In this document: piece after piece, positions 23,651 through 35,700 of the stretch
Layout: each line of letters opens with the position of its first letter
How positions within the stretch are numbered: the first letter of the stretch is position 1
From: Parapristionchus giblindavisi
Lineage: Eukaryota > Nematoda > Chromadorea > Rhabditida > Diplogasteridae
DNA length: 64,000 bases
Reading direction: 5' to 3'
NCBI GenBank assembly: GCA_943737045.1
Contig: CALSFV010000238.1
Coordinates: 372,001 to 436,000 of the forward strand
Translations under genes and position numbers: made by a program
Notes under the pieces: model-generated
Databases searched by the model: none
What the model was told of the DNA's origin: nothing
What the model saw: the letters and a program-made list of their open reading frames with translations, nothing else

Positions 23651-26600
23651 CTTATTGGCTTTCCATCGTTGTCTCAACATTATATTCAGGCGACTTCTCG
23701 CGTCGAGGTCAGCCTGTTCTAGGGCACCCATAGTACGTTGAGCGAGACGGTCATTCGCACTGAAGAAAGGATGATAACAACCACAAATGTATCCAAAATA
23801 TTGCGCCAAAATGCATATGACGAATGAAGTCTGCATATAATCTTCAATGCTGCATGTGCAGGTAGAGTCTACACATATTGGTCTAGTTATTGTATTTCGC
23901 TTACACTATTTCTATCACTATTGAATTTTCATTGGCCTAGCATTTAAAAAAAAAGTTTTAAAAAGGTTTTTTTTAATTGCTGAAAAAAAACCTTACATTC
24001 TTATTAGCTTCTCCGCAATGTTCTCGTACATGAGCCGAATTTCCTCTGGCCAGGCATCGATGATTTATGAAAACAATGAATATTTACTAGAGGTGGTGAG
24101 TCGAAAACCGGAACGCCTCACGAAACGGGCAAGAAATGAGTCTAGTTTCGGCAAATGCCAATTAGCCTATCGAAACCGGGGCGAAACTACCTCTCATTGA
24201 CTCTCGTTTCGGCTTCATGCAAATTCACCTAGTGAGAGAGTCTGTTCCGGCTCGTTCCGGTTCGTTCCGCTTGCGATTGGAACCACCGGTGCTATCGCTT
24301 TTACAACAAAAAAAATTGAAAATAAGTTAAAATTTTTTGGTTGTCAATAGAGATAGGTCAAAGACTATTACCTCGAAATAAAAGTAATGGTAAGATATAT
24401 CTCAGCTGTGAAAATGGAGATATTCCTTTTCAGCATTCTCTGCTGTTTGATATTTCATAATATATTAATTTTAAAAATATTTATATTATTTTAAAAATTA
24501 TTTTATGTAATTTTTCCAATTTTCTAAATCAATCAAACTGACCTTTTCAGTCAATGTACAGAATTTATCAAGGAATACAACCATGTTATGTTGGCCATAT
24601 TAAATACATTAGTTCATTATTGTGATATTTGATTACACATTTTTGAAAAATTTTATTTCTTTAGTCAAAAGTCCTTTTCTTCTGAAACATTTATTTATTT
24701 ATTTATTTATCATACATCCAATAAAGATGTGACAACATTGTGAAAGGTGTAGAACCCCGCTAGGGCTGCACAGTCACACAATCCGGAATGGCTCCGATTC
24801 CGATTTCAAGCTGTAGCAGGGTTCCAACTTTGACCTCCAAACTTTATAACAGCTTCTAGATGTGCTAACGACCCGTTCTAAGTGCTAACATGATGCTAGT
24901 GGCGATTAATGTTTATCCCCAGATCACGGTAATCATAACTCGTCATTTGCCCTCAGGGCATGAAATATTTTTTGTTGGGTGTGCTAATTTTGAGACCCTA
25001 CCGTTCAGAGGGCAGGTCTTCTAAAATTATGGTTCCTGCGCAACCAGCTTTGCAATGTATCATATATTTATTTCCCTTATTTTAATTTGGTTCCGATTAC
25101 TTTCAGAGCCGTAGCAAAAGTTATGCTGAGGTCTACTCTGTTTCAGCGAGTAAAAATAAAAATCCAAAGGTCAAAGATCGAAGTTCAGCAATAGTGTAAA
25201 CATCTCCAACAAAAAACATCTCTTTTGTGAAAAAATCTCTTTTCCAACATGCATAGGTGCTTTGCAAATTAGAGATTTCATCAATAGAGGCCCAGGGATG
25301 AGAGCAGTGAGAGAGAAAGCACAAGAGCGCGCACCGAGTAGACCTCAACATAACTTTTGCTGCAGGTCTGAAAGGAATCGGAACTAAACCAAAATAATGG
25401 AAATAAATATATGATACATTGCAAAACTGCTTGCGCAGGAACCATAATTTTAGAAGGCCTGTCCTCTGAACGGTAGGGACTCAAAATCGGTCCTCCCAAC
25501 AAAAATTATTTTATGCCCTGAGGGCAAATGACGACCTATGACTACCGTAATCTATGGGATAAACATTACTCGCCACTAGCATCATGTTAGCACCTAGAGC
25601 GGGTCATTAGCACATCTAGAAGCTGAGTTATAAAGTTTGGGGGTCAAAGTTGCAACCCTGCTACAGCTAGAAATCGAAGTCGGAGCCATTCCGGATTGTT
25701 TGACTGTGCAGCCCTGGCAGTGTTCTCCACTTTCAAAATGTTTCAGAAGAACAGGACTTTTGACTAAAGAAATAAAATTTTTCAAAAAGGTGTAATTAGA
25801 TTGCGCTATCACTACGCAATAATGAACTTATTTCATATCACCAACACATCATGGTTGCATTCCTTAATAAATTCTGTGCATTGACTCAAAAGACCTGCTT
25901 GATTGCTTTCCTGGATCAAAAGTTATTAAAAAATGTAAAATTATCCGGAGACTTGTTGCCTACACTGTATATTGATTTCATGTGTAACATATAGTATACT
26001 ATTTGTTAGAAGTTTTGTTGGATTATTGTTTTTCTTTTTAAATTTCAGAGCAACGTTATATTTTCAAGTTATCGATATGATTTTGCATGGTCTTGTTTAT
26101 ATTTATTACGTTGTTTCGCCACATAAACATGCTGATTCATCCTTTTCAAAAATAGTACAAACGGAACAAAATATTTTGACCTCCCACGAGTGTGGTAGAT
26201 CAAAATACAAACCTCCGAAACGATCGAAAAATAAGTGAAGATGGGCAGTACGGTTGAAAAGCACGCAAACTATATATTGTGATCGATTTGGTTGTTTTCC
26301 CCGCAAAAACGCCCTCAAAATCACATTTGAACGAGCCGGAACGAGCCGGAACGAACCGGAATGGAAGCGGAATAGGCGAGAATCACTCTCTAGCCGGCTG
26401 GAGGTGATTAGCATATCTCGAGTTTCGGCTGGGGGAGATAATCTAATTATCTCAACCGAAATTCCGCTATCCGTTTCGTTTCGTCACCTCTAATATTTAC
26501 CAATAATCAGCCTTTGTCAATAGTTAAGAGTTTAAAGGGAGCGTTGCCTCTCTCAATGGTCTCTTCATTGTGCACACTATTTCTCTGTTCTCTAAAAACG

Positions 26601-28275
26601 AGAAAGCATTGCGCGTCGAAGAGACCATTGAGAGAGGTTACGCTCCCTTTAATAGAATTTCCCATCAGTGAAACATTTTCGTTTATATGCTCTAGCTACA
26701 CTTAGTCGCAATGCTGTACCTAATGTGTAACGAAAAAAAGACGAGAAAAAAGGGCAATTTTATCTGCTTTTATTTACTTTTCGCTTTTATTTTCCAAATC
26801 TTTTGTACAGAGTATCAACAAAAATATTCTAAGTGAAAACTAACCTTTTGCTCCATTTTTAAGATCACCAAGTACCGCCGTCTTGTTCATACTGTATTCC
26901 ATGTAGAAAGTAGTGAGGTTTTGGAAGTGGTCTATTATAAATTTCACTCTCTTGTCGCGCTCTGCTTGCACCTAGAATATTTTTTTATTTCCCCAAATAA
27001 TAAAATAATAGTAATAAATTTAATAATAATAAATTTTATGACACACTTGGAGAAAAGAAAAAAGATAGTGACAAGTTTTCATTAAAAAATAAGAATACAT
27101 ATTGAAAAAGAGTACTACCATGACTCACAGCACGAACACGATAAGGAAATAATACCTTAGTGAATTCTCTATCATATAGTCTCACCGCTTTCTCGGCAAA
27201 CTTCTGAAATGCCACTCATTTACGGATATTATGGTCATATTGTGAAACATGAACCAATGAATAATAACTGGCTTGATGATAACCATTTCCGCACTTTGTC
27301 TATTCATGAGCGCTTGTCTCTCATATGCAAAATTATTTATTTGTTTGATACACCCCAAAAGGATGTGACAGCAGGTGATTAAACATATACCGAAATAAAG
27401 TGGTTTGAGTGATGGGGGGGACAGTGATGACAGTGATAGAAGTAGAATATGGGGAGGGGATAACTAAAAGATGCACATTCTCATTAAATGGGTATTATCC
27501 AATCGGTTCTTATTCACCGGTTCTTATCCGACCTATAGCTACTACAGGAACAATATAGTATCTTATATTGTAAAAAACAATCTGTATATTTTTGAAACTG
27601 CAAGAGGCACAGACAGAGATTAAATTTGCCCGAGTGACGTTAGTTGGCGAGCGATTTGCCCGTATTCTGGCAAATGTTAGCCTGCCTATAGGTAAATCTA
27701 TGGCTTTTGGGCTAGCATTTGCCCGATGTGGGCAAATCGTGTATAGTGTAAGTTGGCAAATCGATTACCCATAGTTGGGTAAGTTTGCTCTCTGTGCAGA
27801 CAACTTTACATGTTTGGTGGTATTCTATTAAAGAAAAGAAATGTTCGATGCAAAATTGTGAGCAGAACTTACCAAAGCTCCGGTCGGTTTACTTTTTTGT
27901 AAGATTTTATTGACAAGCGATAGTCCGGCAGTCTGGAAAATTGAATAGATACAATTATTGTTGCAGTAATTATATCACGAAGCTCGCTTTTGTTTGACTA
28001 CAAATGCCATAAATGGCACTAGGTCGAATGAAAATCGATGAATAATAATTGACTGGATGATAACTATTTGCATACTTTGTCTATTCATTAGCTCTCGTCT
28101 CTCATATGCAAATGGTTATCCAGTCGGTAATTATCCATTTTTTCTCATTCGACCTAGTTCCGCATAAATTCAAAGTACATTTCACAGTTGGACATACTAT
28201 AAAGGGCGGCACAACTGTCATGGTTATGGGAAGTCCTGTCTTGACGATATCCCATACATCACTTAGCCTCCATGG
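23651..28275 (-). CDS. Gene 2: helical protein of unknown family (Y1)
   Basis: Mirror of 39,777-44,401; see that entry for exon logic. Exons on the minus strand: 28,275-28,198; 27,932-27,873; 27,203-27,156; 26,971-26,845; 24,066-23,997; 23,848-23,651. The intron between the fourth and fifth exons holds a 2.4-kb hAT-like element and a TTAA MITE. The acceptor of the fifth exon reads TTTTCAT instead of TTTTCAG. Sequence matches the Y2 copy base for base wherever I compared it. Confidence 0.5.
24088..26492 (-). mobile_element. hAT-like element (TAGAGGTG ends), copy Y1
   Basis: Reverse orientation relative to the Z1 copy. Flanked by the 8-bp duplication ATATTTAC (24,080-24,087; 26,493-26,500), different from that in Z, so an independent insertion. 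Contains CCGGAACGAG subterminal iterations and an inner palindrome. A short (TTTA)n-tailed retroposon is nested at about 24,691-24,738. Confidence 0.8.
24691..24738 (-). mobile_element. Tiny retroposon-like insertion with (TTTA)n tail
   Basis: TATTTATTTATTTATC followed by ATACATCCAATAAAGATG, present in the Y hAT copies but absent from the Z copies, with AACATT on both sides. The same tail (GATGTATGATAAATAAATA on one strand) recurs near 22,455, 27,340, 34,690 and 55,400, as expected of a 5'-truncated retroposon family. Confidence 0.5.
26536..26648. mobile_element. TTAA MITE (AGGGAGCG family), Y1
   Basis: TTAA at 26,532-26,535 and 26,649-26,652; ends AGGGAGCGTTGCC and GGTTACGCTCCCT. The mirror is at 41,404-41,516. 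Confidence 0.75.
27611..27796. mobile_element. MITE with CACAGAGA ends, Y1
   Basis: Related to the W-private element at 4,124-4,315: GGGCAAAT and GATTTGCC words in opposite orientations, ends CAGACAGAGATTAAA and GCTCTCTGTG. The mirror is at 40,256-40,441. It lies in a gene 2 intron. Confidence 0.6.
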
Positions 28276-28292
28276 CTGAAATTGGGCAAGGT

Positions 28293-28297
28293 AATAA

Positions 28298-28360
<63 letters not shown>
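28293..28360. repeat. (TAA)n microsatellite, about 20 units (Y1)
   Basis: Same length as in Y2 (39,694-39,754 region), but about four times shorter than the W counterpart at 4,814-5,055. Confidence 0.95.
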
Positions 28361-28569
28361 TATTCATTACTTTACATCTGTCTCCTTGCAATTTTAGTGG
28401 GGCCAATAATTTTGTCGAACATTTTTGGGTGCCAAAAATTTGGCTACAAGACAAGACCCACTAAAAAGTTGGGCTAATAATTTGGTGGTTGAGCCAATAA
28501 TTTGGTTCGAAGTGGGGCTGTTATTCTATTGATAGTCTCAAATTCTAGCCAAACTTTGGCTAAAGTTTA

Positions 28570-28847
28570 TTGACCGTATAAAATACACTTGTTTATTTGG
28601 TACGAGAGTAGCCAACCACTCCCACAAGAGACTTTCTTGTTTTGCATGGTTCAGAAACTATGCCGATCTCTTTTATATATAATATAGCGCGCGGCGAAGG
28701 TAAGCCGGGTTAGAGAGAGGCAGCGGAGAGACAATCGAGAGGTGGGGCGAGATGTAGAAGGCAACATCTCGCTCGCCTCTCGATTGTGACTTCCGTTCGT
28801 TAGCACTGTTTGTCATTTTCTTATGCAAGTACATTTTATACGCATAA
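28570..28847. mobile_element. 278-bp TA element, private to Y1
   Basis: Ends TTGACCGTATAAAATAC and ATTTTATACGCATAA between TA dinucleotides (28,568-69; 28,848-49). The Y2 equivalent (about 39,490) is an uninterrupted empty site. Inserted into the CTCC fold-back. The interior has a hairpin of GCGAGATGTAGAAGGC with CATCTCGCTCGCC. Confidence 0.85.
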
Positions 28848-29097
28848 TAGCTAAAGTTTAACCAAAGTTTGGTTAAAATTTTGGGCTAAAATAACGGCCA
28901 AATTTCGAACCAAATTATTGGCTCAACTTTAAAAGTGGGACTTTTCAGGTAGCCAAATTTTTGGGTCTACTTTTCTGGTCAACCAAATCAGTGGCCCCAC
29001 TAAAATTGCGGAGTCTCCAGTCTGTATCCAATACGGATTCTAGCTAAATTACGTTTTACATTCACATTTAGAACACTTTATTGACAGGTTTAGTGAC

Positions 29098-29253
29098 GCC
29101 ATCTCAGGTGAATTGCCATCAGAATCTGCATTGCTTGCTATCTTTACGAGTGATTTGGAGGAATTGATGAACCTTCCTCGTATTATCTTTCCTTTCGGGC
29201 TCAATTTAAGAACTTCAGACTCCACCGATATTACATTTACATCTCTGCAGTAG
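29098..29253 (+). CDS. Short possible 3' exon, unknown
   Basis: After an acceptor (TTATTGACAG) the frame reads FSDAISGELPSESALLAIF and LEELMNLPRIIFPFGLN for 51 codons to a TAG. A copy lies at 39,094-39,249 (-), with small changes, and a broken one in W. No other exons of this gene were found, so it may be a chance frame. Confidence 0.25.
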   Translation, partial: AISGELPSESALLAIFTSDLEELMNLPRIIFPFGLNLRTSDSTDITFTSLQ

Positions 29254-30022
29254 ACTTGCAGAGTTCATGAAGAGAAATTGCGAACAGTTAAGCTTTCACA
29301 TAGGAGAATTTGTTAAGTGTTTGGTACGTGAGCGTTATTGCCATTCAAGACTGTTGAACGAGGAGTTTTTTTAGTTCTTTGTAAATTATTTTTTTATTTG
29401 TTCCTAGAATAATAAAGATCTGCTAAACTGATTGATGTTGTTCACAGTTGACATCGTTCTAGATCATATTATTTAATATTAATTTATGACTTGCACATAG
29501 TCATGTGCCAGAAAACATTATAAAATAGACTTAGCGACAGAAAGACCATGGGGCACATTATTAGCTAACTTTAAAGTGCATGCAAACCTATACTTGTACA
29601 TCTATTAATGTTATTAATTTAATTACGTAATTTTGAAAAAAATCGTACTGCATAATTAAACGGAGTAATTAAATTAATAATATGAATAGATGTACAAGAA
29701 TGAGTATGCATGCACTTTTAAAGTAAATTTTAAAATAAATAAGTTAGCTAATAATGTGCCCTATGGTGTTTCGTCTTAATTTGGAAGACAATGTTAGAAT
29801 CCCAATTTGGAAGACAACTTTCGATTATTGTTTGTGATAAATAAATATTTGTCAATTGATCCTAAAAGAAATCTTGGAAGAAATGATAAAAGTGAAACAT
29901 ATTCCGAGAATAATCCCATCCATATTGAATCGCCGTAAGATGTCCTTTGCGGAATGAATTGTTCCATCGCTTGATTTTCTTCTATTCCATCGTGTTATAC
30001 ATTAGCGGACGAAACACCATAA

Positions 30023-30230
30023 CTCTGGTATTTCGCAACTTAAAGTCTACTTAAAGTTTTCACTTGAAGTAGACTTGTAAGTTTACTTAAAGTAAAACGT
30101 AAGTCTACTTAAAGTGGTGTGGTATACTGTAATGCATTTCGTCAAATGTTCTTTCACTTTAAGTTTACTTAAAGTCTACTTTAAGTCAGTGACGTAGTTT
30201 AAGTAGACTTTAAGTTTCGAAATACCAGAG
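30023..30230. mobile_element. 208-bp CTC fold-back, private to X2
   Basis: Ends CTCTGGTATTTCGC and CGAAATACCAGAG, flanked by AA (30,021-22; 30,231-32). X1 shows the empty site ACCATAAGGCACA at 12,952. Arms are AGTAGACTTTA iterations; the core matches the elements at 23,320 and 9,393. Confidence 0.9.
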
Positions 30231-30416
30231 AAGGCACATTATTAACTAATATATAGTTTTATTTGTTTTTAACGTGCAAGTAAACCAATTATAGCAAATC
30301 TAATTACATTTCTAATTTAATTAAATCACAGATCGGCTCCGCTTCCAGCGGCCGTCATTCATTGGATAAGTTTAATAATAATGTCTTCGTACACCTATGT
30401 ATTTTAAGTTAACACA

Positions 30417-30600
30417 AAGAAGTTGAAGGTATGCATTATATCTCTTATTGTCCACACAAGTTGTTTCATTTATTGTATCAATCGCAGACGAAGAAGACCA
30501 AGCCACCCGCGGGGCACCCTGTCGAAGAGAAACTTTCTGCGGGGCTCCGTGTCATTTTCAGCGACTGAACAAGCTGCCCCGCAGGGTGCCCGGCAGAGTG
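30417..30600 (-). pseudogene. Degenerate PAN exon-3 piece with one minisatellite unit (X2)
   Basis: Same arrangement as 13,417-13,985 in X1, with ETTCVDNKRYN-type coding remnant (minus strand) next to CCGCGGGGCACCCTGTCG, but only one complete 31-bp unit and partial ones. Confidence 0.55.
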
Positions 30601-31168
30601 CCCGCGGGGTGAGTGACAGGGTGTCCCGCGGGGAGAAATTTTCAGAGCGAATTAACGGATCCCTTAAATAACTGATATTGTCAAGCAGGTCTGTTGGATG
30701 ACCAACATAAGGTATTCGTATTTGCCTTTTCTTGAATGGTGATGAATTCTCTCATTGTCAGAAACGAAAGGATAGATCTTTTGGATAAGAAGATTCCCCC
30801 TGTTGTGGCCCCTCTGCGTTTAATGTGCTGAAAGGACAAAATTTATTATTATTATTATTAATGTGACACTAATATGATATTGAACAAACTGCTTCGAAAA
30901 ATTTTATTAATTACGAAGCTTTTTCTATTCTAACAAATAAATGTGAAAAATGATGAATTGCCAATAGTTGATTACAATTTGGGAGTCATCGCTCACCCCC
31001 CCCCCCACGCATGTAAACGAAGAATTTAAATTGTGATCTCCTCGCTAAATAAATAAATATGCCATTTGGCCAGGTTAGATATGAACAAGCCTAGAACTTT
31101 CTCCCGTGCACAAGAATTCGTTGCCATTTCGATGAACGTTATCTCCGTTTGGAAGATTCGATTCGGAA

Positions 31169-32167
31169 TCAAATGCTTTCTTCACTGACGCATCGTATCA
31201 TGATACTGGATCCTTTCGGAATTATCACATTTTGAAGACCGGTTGACAAAGTCCACTGATCGCGTTCCATTCTCAATGATAGTCCGGAATATTCTGTATT
31301 CGCAACCGTCATACGAATTTCTCCGCCACTTAAACAAATATATTTTCCGTTAACACAAAGAAGTTGACTGTATTCATTATATCTATCATTCTCCACACAA
31401 GGTGTTTCAGTAGCTGTATCCATGGCAGGCGAAGAAGACGCAGGAGAAGGAGGTCCACCACATTCCTCTTTTATGGCCTTCATTGATTTTGAATTAACGG
31501 TATCTTGATCTGGTGAATTATCGCAAGTTAATGGGTTCATACCGAATTGAATCGCTTTACATTTGGGATCCTGCAAGCGAATGAATGCATTGAAAGCCAT
31601 GTAAAAGCACACCCCAAGCTAATTTTAATCGCCGCATTGACAATACTCTCTCGTAGACAAAAAAGCGAGAGATTATGACCAGAGCGGAGCGTTTCAAATT
31701 AGGTCGGGGTGTCGCTTTAAAGTTAACATACCTTTTGACAATTTTGCAAGCATATCAGAAACTCTTTGAGATCAGCAGAAAGTTGGACGTATTTACTGTG
31801 ACTGACGCGGACGCGAATGTTCTGTGACTGAGGTTGCAAATTCACATTATTAATATTGATATTGACCGTATAAAATGCACTTGTTTATTTGGTGAGAGAG
31901 TAGCCAACCACTGCCACAATGAATTTCTATGTTTTGAGAGAGAGAGCACCGGTGAGAGAGTAGGTAGATCGGAGAGAGCGAGGAAGGAAAGGAGGAAAGA
32001 GTGTGGAGTTAATCGATAGTTTTCCTCTGTTTAGCAGCAGTAGCAATGAAATTATGCAAGTACAATTAAATCGGACAATAATTCAATGTACGGAGCACTA
32101 AGCAAATGAGAAGCAGTACCTCGGAAAGGGGAAGGAGGATGAGCAGAGCTGTTGTGAGGTTGATCAT
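31169..32167 (-). CDS. Small secreted PAN/apple-like protein (X2)
   Basis: Exons 32,167-32,120 (signal peptide MINLTTALLILL), 31,827-31,732 and 31,570-31,169, all in phase, equal in layout to the X1 gene. Differences include a changed base after the exon-2 acceptor (S for A as the first residue), VFTV near exon 2 start and TETPCVEND in exon 3. The cysteine pattern is kept, so it appears intact. A TA element and a TTAA MITE occupy the two introns. Confidence 0.6.
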
Positions 32168-32704
32168 TGTGGAAAGCGAATGAAGACTGAAATGAAGACA
32201 CAAATAGTTTGCCATGGTGAAGGTATGACTTCCCCCATATTGAAAATAAAAATCAAAGGATCGCCGAAAGATGAAAAAATAGATTTTTTACTTACCCACT
32301 GAATGAGAACTTTCGAAAGTGGAGCCGAGATATTTACGAAAAAAAGGTTCCCACGAACGACAAAAAGACATTCAAGCGATTCATTCCGCAGAGACTACGA
32401 TCTTACGACGACTGCATATGGATGGGATTATACTCGGAATATGTTTCACTCTTCGCTTTTCTTCAGAGATCTCATCCAGGATCAATTGACAAATATTTAT
32501 TCATCAAAAACAAAAACCTATATTGTGACGTTGTCTTCTAAATTTGGATTACTTCATTTAATTGTGCAGTAACAATTTTCAAATACCAATGTTTTCTAGC
32601 ACTTGCACCAAGTGCAAGGCACATGTCAACAGTGAAGAAAATAAATCAGTTGAGCAGATCTTTATCATTCTAGGAACAAAAAAACGATCAGCATCCAGGG
32701 ATAA

Positions 32705-35700
32705 TCACGGCTTCATCGGAATCGAGCTGAAGTACCAAATCATCTGTGAGACTTGATCATCAATCCATTCCGTGTAGAACGGATTACGGAAAGTTTGACG
32801 AAACTTTTGATCGTTTCCAATCAAAACGTGCATGAATGGACGCAATCCACGTTTGCTGAATAACAATCGATAATAACAATAATGATTATATAGGTTACTG
32901 CTGTCTAGAAGCCCTTAGCCGAAATTACAGGGCCTCAATTATTTTATATTATGCGTTAAATTTTATTTATAGAGTACATTTCCATGCTTTTACTTCACAT
33001 ATTTCGCATTTAATTTATCCTATCAGCATATTACAAGGAGAAAGTGCCAAAATGAGGAAATCTTCTTGATAACAAGCTCAAGTTTCTGAGGCCACAATCA
33101 ATAATCAATTAACAATTACATAGGACAAAAGCACAAGTGCTCGACAAACGCGCAAGAATAATAAGCGAGGGTCTAGCTTCTGCGCGGAGATAGCTCAAGT
33201 TGCCCAGAGATCAGAGACTAAATAATGGCGTAATAGCCATGACAATGAAGCAATGAAGCAAAAAATCCAACTTGACCATGATTTGATAACTCTGTCCGAA
33301 ATTGCGCTTTGTCGCTTGCGGATTTTCTACCCCAGCCGCGCTTTTGTTTTGTCCTGTTACCAAGACTACGAGAAAAAACTCACATAAATTTTTGGGCCAA
33401 ATTCATTTCAACGATCTTAGCAAGTCCTTTCCCTCGATGTTCAGGTCTTGTGTAAAGATGACTCAGCTGAAATGAACATTTGACGATAATCAAATCGACA
33501 TTGTGATTAATTGATAAAGTGTTCGTTATCTTCCGTCGCACCAGAGAGGTTGGGCGATGGTCATTTAAGCTATCGATTGAAAATATTGAATAGTAGGTTG
33601 TGGGTGCGACTTTTGAAACCATTTTTTATCATCTCCCCTCACCTTTTATCATCATCGCTTTCGAAGTCGTTCACGACACAACTATTATTACCCTAGTAAA
33701 TGTGAAGCTAGGATGCAAATATTTTCAAAATATTAAAGAAGGGAAACCAGGAGATTTTCGGTGCGCTATAGAAATGATGAACGCGGGACATTCCAAATTT
33801 CAAATTTTTGTGCCTATGGAATCAATGAATTCTAACCAGCTCGTAAGCTTGTAAGCTCGGATTACGGTATTTCGGTGCACCTAAAATTTTAGAGAAAATT
33901 GGTTTTTTTGTATACAGTGAGATGTGATCTGTAGATCTGCCTGGCCATTTAAAAAAAAACTCGAGATTCACCCTTTAAATGTATGTCCTCAACATAGTAT
34001 TTTTTGATAAAGATGCGGTAACCTAGTAAATAATCGAAAATCGAATGTAAATTCGAAAAACGAATATCAAAATTCCCTTTTTCCAGACCAATCTGTCTAC
34101 AACCATTCTTAAATAGTGTTCGCAATGAATAGGCCATTGACAAAGGTTTCGCTCCCTTTAAAGGCACTCCCAAGCTAATTTTACTCTCCGCTCTGGCCAT
34201 GCTCTCTTACTTTCTTTGTTTGCGAGAGAGTATTGCAAATGCGGGGAGCCAAATAAGCTTGGGTATACTCACCGCTCCCATGTTATGAGTAGAAATGTAT
34301 GTCGCGAGTTCTCCTTCCTCGGTTCGCAGAGCCACCGTTGGAAGAGTACGCAGGCGATCTCTGAAGTGTTACATGCATTATTACAGTTATACCATTGTTT
34401 AGACTGGATATTATTGATTTTGGTCTAATTCACTCTGTTTCTCTCTGAAATCTATTGCATGGTAGTGATAACCAACAGGACTTCGTGAGCCTTGAATAGC
34501 GGGTTGTACCTTTAAATTTTTTATTGCATGACGCTTTTCGAAAACCTTAAGATATTCAATTTACTGTTAATTATTAGTCATGTGTAGTTCAAAATTCACA
34601 GTTACACGCATAATTAAAGATATTAAATTAATGACATTAATAGATGTACAAGTATAGGTTTGCGCACACTTTATATTTACTTTTGTTAGGATTATATTTA
34701 TTTATTTATTTATTTCTTTATCCATCAGTTAAAATCAAGAATAATGAATGAATGAAGCAATAAGGGAGTGATGGATATGTATAGATTAGCTATTAATGTG
34801 CACTATTGTGTTTCGGCAGCAACGCCTAGAATATTGTTAAAGGAACATTTCAAGTAAATTTAAGCAAAAGAAGCAAAAGAGTGTGTAAAACAAGGAGAGA
34901 CTTTTATGTGTTTTTTTCGTGATTTTTCATTACTTCAGTGCGCGGCATATTTTTTAAAAATATTATATTTTATCTATATGCATGCAACGACGCATGAAAA
35001 ATGAATATGATAAAAAAAGGTGATGATATAAATAATGACTTCGCTGTTTATAAGAAAGAAATAAGTGAAAGGTGACTCGGGGCATAATGATAGGACACGC
35101 ATAAAATTTTGTGGTTCCGGCAGACTGGTGAATGAAAATCTAACCGTAACAGTCTAACATCATCGGGGACTTTCCATTCTCGTGACACTTGTGCATATTC
35201 TTCCTCTCTGTTTAATTCGCTCAGATAGTACCCTCGTGGTACTGGAAAATTCGTCTGAAATAGATAAAAATGTAGGATAATTTGATAACTTCCACGAAAG
35301 AACTGCGATTATAATGTTAATATGTTATAGATATATAGAACTCCTTACCCATCGAATTAGTTAAATCCCCACCATCCCCTTTCCGTGCAGGGCTAGTTAA
35401 GATCTCCCCAGATACAATTATACCTTCTTCTAAGATTCGCTCAGAGTCCTCAAACTGCCACTGCACCCAAGAACCCTCACCGATATCGCTACATTAGCGA
35501 CGGACATTCATCAATCCCTTTATGTCCTTATTTTCTTGTTACGTATATTATGATGGAATAAAGAAAAAGATAAGATGTTTTCACAATTATTTTTTTCCAT
35601 AATTATGTTTATTACATTCATAAGAAGTTGGCATTGCTTGTCAGTCATGTAGAAAGTTCTGCACGCATCGTCCATATCTACCTTACCGAACATTTCACCG

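Larger units (their letters stand above)
23256..29389 (+). repeat. Block Y1, inner part of palindrome arm 1
   Basis: Reverse copy of 38,958-44,750. Matching coordinates sum to exactly 68,052 from about 23.5 to 28.45 kb with no base difference seen. Beyond that the arms differ by substitutions, a 9-bp gap and a 278-bp insertion. Confidence 0.9.

Noticed and set aside
24018..26238. Frames identical between 24-26 kb and 42-44 kb
   Set aside because: Identical because the DNA is duplicated (sum 68,052), not because of coding constraint; most fall in the hAT-like element.
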